64,000 nt of DNA from assembly GCF_008831235.1 (NCBI RefSeq), contig NZ_WBKF01000001.1, positions 1 through 64,000 on the forward strand, read 5' to 3'. The notes beneath the pieces are model-generated. The model saw nothing but the letters and a program-made list of their open reading frames with translations, was not told the DNA's origin and searched no databases. This stretch comes from Pseudoclavibacter sp. CFCC 11306. Its GTDB lineage: Bacteria; Actinomycetota; Actinomycetes; Actinomycetales; Microbacteriaceae. Below are positions 42,869 through 51,841 of the stretch, piece after piece (position 1 is the first letter of the stretch; every line of letters starts with the position of its first letter). Made by a program: the position numbers and the translations under genes.

Positions 42869-43888
42869 TCAGATGCCGGGCAGTTCGAGCGGCACCGGAT
42901 GCATCTCGTGACGCATCTGGATGAGCTCGCGAGCGTGTGAGCGCAGGTGGCGATCCTCGTCGCTGACCGGCTCCCACTGTGGCACGTCGGTGGCGTGCCC
43001 GTCTTCGCCGACGACGACCAGCACGGTCATGCATCGAGTTGTCAGGCGCAGGTCGTTGGGCCGCTTCGGGTCCGCCGTGCGCACCTGGGTGCTGACGTGG
43101 ATGCTGTGCGGCGTCGTCAGCAGCAGGCGCGAGCGGATCTCGACGATGTTGCCGATCGGAATCGGGTTGATGAAGTGGATGCCGCCCGAGTAGACGCCGA
43201 CCACGTCGTGTTTGGCCCAGCTGCTGGCGCAGGTGTTCGCCGCTTCGCCGATCCAGCGCATCACCGTGCCACCGTGGGTCTTGCCGCCCCAGTTGGCATG
43301 CTGCGGCGCGGCCAAGAAGCGGAAGACCGTCTCTGGTGCGGTGCCGTAAGTGGTGTAGGCCTGCGAGGCCATCGACTGGCGGATGCGGCGGCGGGGCTCG
43401 ATGCGCTCGATGGCCGCCTCGTGCAGCTGGCGTTCGGTGTCGGTCTGCGGGCTCCACTGCGGAACCTGCGCCGGCGTGCCGTTCTCGTCGACGGCGACGA
43501 AGATCAGGATGCAGTCGCAGGCCGGCTGGTAGGCGCGAGTGCGCACGTCGGCCGATTCGACGCGCACGAGCACGTGCATGCTGGTGCGGCCGGTGTGGAT
43601 GATGCGGGCGTGGGCAGCGATGATGCTGCCCGGGGCGATCGGACTGTTGAAGTGGACGTTGCCGACGTACGCGGTCACGCAGTACGACGAGCTCCATCCG
43701 ACGGCGCAGGCGTAGCCGGCCCGATCGATCCATTCGAGGACGCGGCCCTCGGCGATCGAGGTGCCGGTCTTCGAGACCTCTTGAGGCAGGGCCATGAAGC
43801 GCAGCGTGATGTGGTCTTCTGGCGACGTCGCATCGCTGTCGGCGGGGGATGAGCCGGTGGGCTCTGACGGATGAGGGTCAGTGAGCAT
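42869..43888 (-). CDS. Double-hotdog acyl-CoA thioesterase
   Basis: A 339-residue protein with two tandem hotdog domains (about 28-155 and 185-310). Such proteins hydrolyse acyl-CoA. The catalytic residues are split: domain 1 keeps Asp55 (EWIDRAG) but lacks the Asn-Gly-Gly loop, while domain 2 keeps Asn199 (NWGGKTHGG) but has Gly214 where the Asp would be, giving one composite active site as described for mammalian ACOT7. ATG 43888 has TAGGGT 6 nt upstream and is preferred over ATG 43894. Confidence 0.85.
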   Translation of the reverse strand: MLTDPHPSEPTGSSPADSDATSPEDHITLRFMALPQEVSKTGTSIAEGRVLEWIDRAGYACAVGWSSSYCVTAYVGNVHFNSPIAPGSIIAAHARIIHTGRTSMHVLVRVESADVRTRAYQPACDCILIFVAVDENGTPAQVPQWSPQTDTERQLHEAAIERIEPRRRIRQSMASQAYTTYGTAPETVFRFLAAPQHANWGGKTHGGTVMRWIGEAANTCASSWAKHDVVGVYSGGIHFINPIPIGNIVEIRSRLLLTTPHSIHVSTQVRTADPKRPNDLRLTTRCMTVLVVVGEDGHATDVPQWEPVSDEDRHLRSHARELIQMRHEMHPVPLELPGI

Positions 43889-43894
43889 GCACAT

Positions 43895-43900
43895 ACCCTA
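43895..43900 (-). promoter_or_regulatory. -10 box TAGGGT, leaderless start of the thioesterase gene
   Basis: Minus-strand TAGGGT with a 6-nt spacer to ATG 43888; an ATG at 43894 would touch the box and is excluded. Confidence 0.65.
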
Positions 43901-43926
43901 GTCGATTCGCCCGCGGCGGCAGCGGA

Positions 43927-45063
43927 TCAGCGCTGCGTGGCGAAACGTCTCGCTGCGAGAGGAACCGTCGCCGACAGCGACACGACGCTGATGAGCGCGC
44001 CGAAGACGAGCGCTGCGGCGTCACCGCCGTTCAGCGCACCGGTCTGCATGCCGATGGTGGCCGCAGCGATCGGCACGCCCAGCTGTGCGCCGCCGAGCAG
44101 CGCCAGTGAGACGGGCTGTCCGGTCAGCGCGCCGACCGCGTGCACGGCCAGGCCGCCGAAGCCCAGTGCGAGGCCCAGCAGAACGTGCCGCGGACTGCTC
44201 CACAGGTCGCCCAGCGACAGCGACGCGCCGAGCCAGACGTAGAACAGGGGTGAGAAGAAGCCCTCGCTGAGGGCGAAGACCTGCTTCGCCAGACGTCGAG
44301 GCTCTCCGATCGCCGAGACCGCGACCCCTGCAGCGAACCCGGCGAGCATGATCGACACCGCTGTCTGCGAGGCGAGTACGGCGAACGCGAGCAGCAGCAC
44401 GAGTGAGATGCGCAGCTCGAGCGCCAAATGCTCGCGGCGACTGACCCGGTGCGCCTCGCTCAGCATGCCGCGGCGTCGCATCATGCGCAGCGCGAGAACG
44501 ACCCCGGCGGTCAGAGCGCAGAGTGCCAGCGCGCCGACGATGGTCAGCAGGGCGCGGCCGGTGTCCATGACCAGAGGCAGCAGCACGATCGACGCCACGT
44601 CGGCGACGGCGATCTGCGCCATCGTGGCGGTCACCGCCGGGCCGGTCAGCCGGGCCTGAGCCATCGCGGGCAGCGCCAGCGCCGCCGAAGAAGACCCGAG
44701 TACGACCGTATAGATCAGCCAGTCCGGACTGTGCAGGGTGAGGCTGATGAGCGCGCCCAGCGCCAGAGCGGCCACGGCCACGGCTGCCGCTCGGATGAGC
44801 CCCTTCACCAGCAGCGGCCGCAGCTCGGGGTTGCGCACCGGAATCTGGCTGCCGGCGACGAACATCGTGAGCGCGAAGCCCAAGTCGGCCAGCAGCGTGA
44901 ACATCGAGTCGCCGGCATCGACCCATCCCAAGCCGGCGCCGCCGATGAGCAGGCCGCCGAGAATCTGACCGACGAGCACCGGGGCACGCCATCGGGTGAC
45001 CCAGCTCAGCACAGGCCCCAGCAGCGCGATCACAGTGATCGCCAGCAGCGTGAGCAGAGTCAT
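43927..45063 (-). CDS. CPA2-type cation:proton antiporter
   Basis: A 378-residue polytopic membrane protein of the monovalent cation:proton antiporter-2 family, with about 12 hydrophobic segments. Typical features are the N-terminal VLVGQILGGLLIGGAGLG, the LADLGFALTMFVAG segment, and glycine-rich crossing helices. There is no C-terminal TrkA-N/C domain, so it is the short form. Ion specificity (K+ or Na+) is not readable. Its ATG overlaps the MFS gene stop (ATGA), so the two are coupled. Confidence 0.85.
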   Translation of the reverse strand: MTLLTLLAITVIALLGPVLSWVTRWRAPVLVGQILGGLLIGGAGLGWVDAGDSMFTLLADLGFALTMFVAGSQIPVRNPELRPLLVKGLIRAAAVAVAALALGALISLTLHSPDWLIYTVVLGSSSAALALPAMAQARLTGPAVTATMAQIAVADVASIVLLPLVMDTGRALLTIVGALALCALTAGVVLALRMMRRRGMLSEAHRVSRREHLALELRISLVLLLAFAVLASQTAVSIMLAGFAAGVAVSAIGEPRRLAKQVFALSEGFFSPLFYVWLGASLSLGDLWSSPRHVLLGLALGFGGLAVHAVGALTGQPVSLALLGGAQLGVPIAAATIGMQTGALNGGDAAALVFGALISVVSLSATVPLAARRFATQR

Positions 45064-46421
45064 GCTGGCACGTTAGCACCCCGTGTGCAGCCGCCCTCCC
45101 GCGTGAGCTCGACCATGGCATCCGCACTGGGACGCTCACGCAGTGCTGCGCTGCTCGCTGCGACCACCGTGAGACTGACCAGCGCCAGCGCAGCGCCCAC
45201 CGCGAACATCCAGATGTGGTGCACCCCGCTGAATGCCAGCTCGATGCCGGAGAGGATCGCCGGCATGAAGAACCCCGTGTAGGTGAGGCTGTAGAACACG
45301 GCGGTGAACGCGGCCAGACGACCGGGCGGCGCGATGCGCTGCACGTACTGCAGACCAGACACCAGAACCGTGCCGTAGCCAATGCCCAGCCCGGCCGCGG
45401 CGACCAGACCCAGCCAGACCTGCTGCGTGGCCAGTGCGCTCGCGGCCAGCAGCATCCCTGCGCAGGCGACGACCAGGCCGAGCACCAGCGTGCGGGCCGA
45501 CCCCGGACGCTCGAGGCGCTTGATCACCGGCTGCACCCCGACGCCGCAGGTGAGACCCACCAGACACATCAGCGCGCTGAAGCCGATCTCAAGACCGGGA
45601 GCCTGCGAGCGCATCTGCGTGGGCAGAATCGCGTAGGCGCTGGCTGCACAGCCGAACACCCACGGAGCTGCGGGAGCGACGATCAGCAGGAACCGGCGGC
45701 GCACCGCCGGGTCGATTCCGTCTTCGGCGATCAGCGCGAAGCGCGAGCGGCTGCGGCGTCGTGACGTCGAGAGCACTGCGTGCACCTGCGTCTCCGGGCC
45801 TCTGCGCATCATCCACACAGTCACCGGAATGAGCAGCCCGACGTTGACGAGGTAGGGCAGCATGGTGGCCGCTGGCCCCCACTGCGCGATGGCTCCGGCG
45901 ACTGCGGCGCCGGCCCCGAAGCCCACGCTGAGCGTGATGGATGCGCGGCGTGCGCCCGCCCCCGCATCGGCGTTCGCATCGAACGGGGCCGTCGAGAGCT
46001 CCTTGATCCAGGTGCTGCCGACGGCCATCGCCAGACCCAGCGCGAGCCCGCAGAGCAGACGACCGACGAACAGCGCCACCATGCTCTCGGGGCCGAGGGC
46101 GAGCACGAGGCTGCCTGCCATGGCCAGCAGCGGGCCTGGGATCATGACCGGACGGCGGCCGATGCGGTCGGCCATGGGGCCGCCGATCAGCAGAGCCGGG
46201 ATGATGCCCAGCACGTAGCCGCCGAAGAGGATGTTGACCTGCAGGGCGGTGAAGCCGCTGTGCATCTGGTACATCACCAGCAGCGGAGTGAACTCGTTGC
46301 CGGCCCAGGCGACTGCGAAGAGCACGGCGGCGACGCTGACCCAAGACCGGCCGTGCGGTGTGCGCGCCCGACCGGTCTGCGAATCGCCCGACCGTCGAAC
46401 TGTCTGCGTCTGCGTCGACAT
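45060..46421 (-). CDS. MFS transporter
   Basis: A 453-residue major facilitator with about 12 membrane segments. The loop-2 motif GGPMADRIGRRPVM is intact. A long cytoplasmic loop with basic residues (about 195-225, including TSRRRSRSR) separates the two halves. Substrate unknown; it lies 4 bp after aceB and is preceded by GAGG, so it may be cotranscribed with the glyoxylate genes and move a related organic acid, but drug efflux is equally possible. Confidence 0.85.
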   Translation of the reverse strand: MSTQTQTVRRSGDSQTGRARTPHGRSWVSVAAVLFAVAWAGNEFTPLLVMYQMHSGFTALQVNILFGGYVLGIIPALLIGGPMADRIGRRPVMIPGPLLAMAGSLVLALGPESMVALFVGRLLCGLALGLAMAVGSTWIKELSTAPFDANADAGAGARRASITLSVGFGAGAAVAGAIAQWGPAATMLPYLVNVGLLIPVTVWMMRRGPETQVHAVLSTSRRRSRSRFALIAEDGIDPAVRRRFLLIVAPAAPWVFGCAASAYAILPTQMRSQAPGLEIGFSALMCLVGLTCGVGVQPVIKRLERPGSARTLVLGLVVACAGMLLAASALATQQVWLGLVAAAGLGIGYGTVLVSGLQYVQRIAPPGRLAAFTAVFYSLTYTGFFMPAILSGIELAFSGVHHIWMFAVGAALALVSLTVVAASSAALRERPSADAMVELTREGGCTRGANVPA

Positions 46422-46425
46422 GGTG

Positions 46426-48144
46426 TCATCCTCGGTTCGCCGGCTGCGGCTCGACGAGACCGGCGGCCTCGTCGGTCAGCGGCTCGGGCGTGACCACATC
46501 GGTGGCGAGGTAGCGTCGGTACGCCTCTGTGGTGAGAAAAGGCAGGAACGGCTTGTCGAGGGCGACCTGCGCGAACACCTGCACGGCGTCGTCGAACCGG
46601 TCGCCGTCGAAGCGCTGCAGCTCTGAGACCACGCCGTCGATGATCTGCTGCACGCGCTCGCGGGTGATGGCATTGCCCTCGGCGGTGACGGTCTGGTAGT
46701 GCAGCCACTGCCAGATCTGCGTGCGCGAGATCTCGGCGGTCGCCGCGTCCTCCATCAGGTTGTCGAGGGCCGCGGCACCGACGCCGCGCAGCCACGATTC
46801 GATGTAGCGGATGCCCACCGAGACGTTGTCGCGCAGGCCGGCCTCGGTGACCTCGCCAGGGGTCGCCTGGAAGTTCAGCAGATCGCTCTGCCCGATGCTG
46901 ACGTCGTCGAGCTGACGTTCGACCTGGTTTGGCCGCTCGCCGAGCACCGCGTCGAACTCGGCCTGTGCGTAGGGAATCAGGTCGGGATGCGCGACCCAGG
47001 TGCCGTCATAGCCGGCCTCTGCCTCACGGCGCTTGTCTGCAGACACCTGCTGAAAGGCGCGCTCGGTCACCTCCGGATCGCGCCGGTTCGGGATGAATGC
47101 GCTCATGCCGCCGATGGCATAGGCGCCTCGGGTATGTGCGGTCTTGACCAGCAGCTGTGCGTATGCACGGGTGAAGGGAACCTCCATCGTGATGCAGGAG
47201 CGATCAGGCAGCACGTTCTTCGCACCGCGCTCGCGGAAGACCTTGATCACGCTGAAGATGTAATCCCAGCGGCCGGCGTTGATGCCCGTGATGTGATCGC
47301 GCATCTCGTAGAGGATCTCATCGATCTCGAAGGCCGCAGGCAGCGTCTCGATCAGCACGGTGGCGCGGATGGTGCCGATGTCGAGACCCAGTGCGTGCTC
47401 GGCGAAAGTGAAGACGTCGTTCCACAGGCGGGCTTCGAGGTGGCTCTCGAGCTTGGGAATGTAGAAGTACGGGCCTCGCCCGCGGGCGATGAGCTCTTTC
47501 GCGTTGTGAAAGAAGAACAGCCCGAAGTCGACGAGGCTGCCCGACGTGTCTTCGGTGCGGTTGCTGTCATCGGTGAAGACCAAGTGCTTCTCGGGCAGAT
47601 GCCAGCCGCGCGGGCGAGGCACGATGGTGGGCAGCTCGGCGAGCTCTTTCGTTCGCAGGGCGTACTGCTTGCCCTCTGGCGAGGTGAAATCGATCTGCCC
47701 GCGAATCGCGTCGAAGAGGCTCAGCTGGCCGCCGACCACGTTCTGCCAGGTGGGGCTGGTGGCATCCTCGAAGTCGGCGAGCCAGACCTTGGCGGTGGAG
47801 TTGAGCGCGTTGACGGTCATCTTGCGATCGGTCGGCCCCGTGATCTCGACGCGCCGATCCTGCAGACCGGGCGCATTCGCAGAGCCGACGACACGCCAGC
47901 TTCGGTCGGCGCGGATGTGCGCGGTGCCGGGCAGGAAGTCGGGGTTGGTGCCCAGCGAGTAGTCTTTCAGCCGCTTCGCCCGTTTGGCGAGCAGCTCATG
48001 GCGACGTGACGAGAAGCGGTGGTGCAGTGCGGCGAGAAAGTCCAGCGCCTCGGGCGTGAGAATCTCGTCGAAGCGTTCGTGCATGCGCCCGGCGACGCGC
48101 ACGACGGGTCGGGTCGGTCGGCGGACGGCAGTGGTGGTGTGCAT
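46426..48144 (-). CDS. aceB: Malate synthase A
   Basis: A 572-residue malate synthase A that condenses glyoxylate with acetyl-CoA to malate. Recognised by VWLADFEDATSPTW, RPRGWHLPEKH, IPKLESHLEARLWNDVF and the GRWDYIFSVIK segment, with length near the family norm (about 530-570). ATG 48144 has GGAG 4 nt upstream. It follows aceA on the same strand after 154 bp, and precedes an MFS gene by 4 bp. Expression is expected to be controlled with aceA by the RamB protein encoded next door. Confidence 0.95.
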   Translation of the reverse strand: MHTTTAVRRPTRPVVRVAGRMHERFDEILTPEALDFLAALHHRFSSRRHELLAKRAKRLKDYSLGTNPDFLPGTAHIRADRSWRVVGSANAPGLQDRRVEITGPTDRKMTVNALNSTAKVWLADFEDATSPTWQNVVGGQLSLFDAIRGQIDFTSPEGKQYALRTKELAELPTIVPRPRGWHLPEKHLVFTDDSNRTEDTSGSLVDFGLFFFHNAKELIARGRGPYFYIPKLESHLEARLWNDVFTFAEHALGLDIGTIRATVLIETLPAAFEIDEILYEMRDHITGINAGRWDYIFSVIKVFRERGAKNVLPDRSCITMEVPFTRAYAQLLVKTAHTRGAYAIGGMSAFIPNRRDPEVTERAFQQVSADKRREAEAGYDGTWVAHPDLIPYAQAEFDAVLGERPNQVERQLDDVSIGQSDLLNFQATPGEVTEAGLRDNVSVGIRYIESWLRGVGAAALDNLMEDAATAEISRTQIWQWLHYQTVTAEGNAITRERVQQIIDGVVSELQRFDGDRFDDAVQVFAQVALDKPFLPFLTTEAYRRYLATDVVTPEPLTDEAAGLVEPQPANRG

Positions 48145-48298
48145 GATTCTCCAATCCTGGTGGCGGGGCCGATCGTCGTTGATCGGCGGGTGCGTGGCTG
48201 TGTGACGTGACGACCGGCGTCGCGGCGACGGCGGCGTCGGGAGTGAGCCGGTCGGGGCACGGCCTGCGGCGATGCAGGAGCGCCCCGATCCGACGAGA

Positions 48299-49609
<1,311 letters not shown>

Positions 49610-49726
49610 GGTGATCTCCTTTGATCTCATGGTGCGTGTGCCACCTCATCGGCCGGTGAGCCGAACCACGTCACTCGGGTGATCGAGTCGTCGTTGAGTC
49701 GATCGGTCGTGCTGTGGTGAGTTCTA

Positions 49727-49795
49727 CTCTGCGGCAAGAGATGCTGACGATCCGGGCGAATCTGCAGGAAAGTTCTGCGATATTTCTGTTCTGCG
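49727..49795. promoter_or_regulatory. Repeated GTTCTGCG elements between aceA and ramB
   Basis: Two exact GTTCTGCG copies (49772-49779, 49788-49795; 16 bp apart) and a related CTCTGCGG at 49728 lie in the divergent promoter region. In Corynebacterium, RamB binds near aceA/aceB and its own promoter, so these are candidate sites. The element differs from the published corynebacterial motif as I remember it. Confidence 0.45.
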
Positions 49796-49823
49796 GAGAA
49801 AACGGCTGTGTCATCATGAAGAC

Positions 49824-51335
49824 ATGACGACCACGCAACGGCGCGGGGCGCGTCTTGGCGATGAGGCGATGGTTGACGCTCTCATCATCGGGCGGCGGAT
49901 TCGCGCGATACGAAAACAGCGAGGGCTCACCTTGGAGTCTCTCGCGCAGGCGATCGAGCGCGCGCCCAGCCAGATCTCAGCGCTCGAGAACGGGCACCGA
50001 GAGCCGAAGCTCAGCCAGCTCAGGCGCATCGCCGAAGTGCTCGCCGTTCCCCTCGACGATCTCATCGGTGGCGATGAGCCGCCCGACGAACGGGCGTCGC
50101 ACGAGATCGAGCTCGAACGCATACAGCGGTCGGTCGGGTTCTCATCGCTCGGCCTGCCTGCGGTGCGAGTGGGGCCTCGACTGGGAGACGACGCCTTGGC
50201 CACGATCGTCGGCCTCTATCGCAAGATCGAGCAGCTGCGCGACGACCGACAGGCGACACCAGAAGAGGCCCGCCGGGTGAACGCCGAACTGCGCACCACG
50301 ATGCGGGCCAGCGACAACTACTTCGAATCGATCGATGATGAGGCCGAGGGACTGCTCGAGACGCTCGGCTACGCGGGCGGCCCGCTGCCGCAGCGGCTGA
50401 CCGCAGCGCTGGCCGAACACCTCGGTGTCACGCTGCACTACGTCGACGACCTGCCGCAGTCGACGCGGTCGGTGCTGGACGAGCGCAACGGCCGCATCTA
50501 TCTGCCGCAGTCGGTGATCGGCTCGGGCGACTCGCGTGCCGCGGTGCTGCAGGCGCTGTCGAGCAAGGTGCTCGGGCACACCGTTCCTGCGGACTACGCG
50601 GAGTTTCTGCGCCAGCGGGTAGAGAGCAACTACTTCGCCGGTGCGATGCTCATGCCTCGCACCCGCAGCGTCGAACGACTACGGGCCGCGAAGGCGAACA
50701 AAGACCTGGCCATAGACGACTTTCGCGACGCCTACGCCGTCAGCTACGAGACTGCTGCGCATCGGTTCACCAACCTGGCCACGGAGTTTCTCGATCTGCC
50801 CGTGCACTTCGTGAAAGTGCATGAGTCCGGCACGATCTGGAAGGCCTACGAGAACGACAGCGTGTGCTTTCCCACCGATTCTCTGGGCGCCATCGAGGGG
50901 CAGACCTGCTGCCGGCACTGGACGAGCCGCATCGTCTTCGCCGAGACCGATCACTTCAGCCCGTTCGCTCAGTACACCGACACGCCGACCGGCACGTTCT
51001 GGTGCGCCGCTCGGGTGCTCGCCTCGTCGCAGGGGAGGGTGTCGGTGTCGGTCGGCACCGACTTCACCCATGCCCGCTGGTTTCGCGGCGGCAACACCAC
51101 CAGTCGTGCCGTCTCGACGTGCCCGGACGAGAACTGCTGTCGCATCCCGCCAGCGCACCTGCGCGAGAAATGGGAGGATCAGTGCTGGCCTGCCACGCGA
51201 CCGCACGCCTCACTGCTCGCCGCGCTGCCACAGGGCGTCTTTCCCGGCGTCGACACCACAGACGTGTACGAATTCCTCGAACGACACGCACCGCCCGAAC
51301 CGTCACCGACGGCCGACGAAAGGAACCGACCATGA
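49824..51335 (+). CDS. ramB: RamB-type (short-chain fatty acyl) transcriptional regulator
   Basis: A 503-residue regulator with an N-terminal XRE-type HTH (about 20-75, GRRIRAIRKQRGLTLESLAQAI) and an IrrE-like middle region (about 185-330). A C-terminal Cys-rich domain follows, with CC at the QTCCRHW segment and CPDENCC further on. RamB represses acetate-metabolism genes in C. glutamicum. The IrrE HExxH metalloprotease motif is absent; the matching segment reads SSKVLGHTV. Divergent from aceA, which supports control of the glyoxylate cycle. A CATCAT sequence lies 6 nt before the ATG as a weak leaderless -10. Overlaps the RraA-like gene (ATGA). Confidence 0.9.
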   Translation: MTTTQRRGARLGDEAMVDALIIGRRIRAIRKQRGLTLESLAQAIERAPSQISALENGHREPKLSQLRRIAEVLAVPLDDLIGGDEPPDERASHEIELERIQRSVGFSSLGLPAVRVGPRLGDDALATIVGLYRKIEQLRDDRQATPEEARRVNAELRTTMRASDNYFESIDDEAEGLLETLGYAGGPLPQRLTAALAEHLGVTLHYVDDLPQSTRSVLDERNGRIYLPQSVIGSGDSRAAVLQALSSKVLGHTVPADYAEFLRQRVESNYFAGAMLMPRTRSVERLRAAKANKDLAIDDFRDAYAVSYETAAHRFTNLATEFLDLPVHFVKVHESGTIWKAYENDSVCFPTDSLGAIEGQTCCRHWTSRIVFAETDHFSPFAQYTDTPTGTFWCAARVLASSQGRVSVSVGTDFTHARWFRGGNTTSRAVSTCPDENCCRIPPAHLREKWEDQCWPATRPHASLLAALPQGVFPGVDTTDVYEFLERHAPPEPSPTADERNRP

Positions 51336-51832
51336 CCGACTCTCCCGACCTGCTCACCGCAGATCTCGCCGACGACGGCGATCGCGAGCTGCGCAGCGTG
51401 GTCACCCAGCTGCGCAGCTTCGGTGGTCGCCGACGCGTCTTCGGGCGTGTGCAGACGCTGCAGGTGCACGAAGACAACACGCTGATCAGAGAGCAGCTCG
51501 GCACGCCCGGCGAAGGGCGTGTGCTCGTCGTCGACGCCGGCGCATCGCTGCGCCGCGCGGTGGTCGGCGGCAACCTCGGCGTGCTGGCCGCGCGAAACGG
51601 GTGGGCCGGCATCCTGGTCGCCGGCGCCGTGCGCGACACCGTCGAACTCGGTCAGGCCGACGTGCACGTCAAGGCGCTGGGCTCTCAGCCGGTGCCCACC
51701 GTGAAGCGCGGCTTCGGCGTGCTGGGCGAGCCCATCCGCTTTCTCGAGGTCGATGTGCGGCCGGGCGACTGGGTCGTCTCAGACGAGGACGGCGTGGTGT
51801 TCCTCAGCGTCGACCCGCGTTCCGAGGGGTGA
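51332..51832 (+). CDS. RraA-like protein (HMG aldolase / RNase E regulator family)
   Basis: A 166-residue RraA-family protein. The family core GGNLGVLAARNGWAGILVAGAVRDT is clear, with the substrate-binding Arg-Asp pair. Members are either inhibitors of RNase E or metal-dependent 4-hydroxy-4-methyl-2-oxoglutarate aldolases/oxaloacetate decarboxylases. The GD.LA motif common in aldolases reads GGNLG here. Translational coupling to ramB suggests an organic-acid role, but this is only contextual. Its 3' end nearly meets the convergent nadE. Confidence 0.83.
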   Translation: MTDSPDLLTADLADDGDRELRSVVTQLRSFGGRRRVFGRVQTLQVHEDNTLIREQLGTPGEGRVLVVDAGASLRRAVVGGNLGVLAARNGWAGILVAGAVRDTVELGQADVHVKALGSQPVPTVKRGFGVLGEPIRFLEVDVRPGDWVVSDEDGVVFLSVDPRSEG

Positions 51833-51841
51833 CCGACCGGT

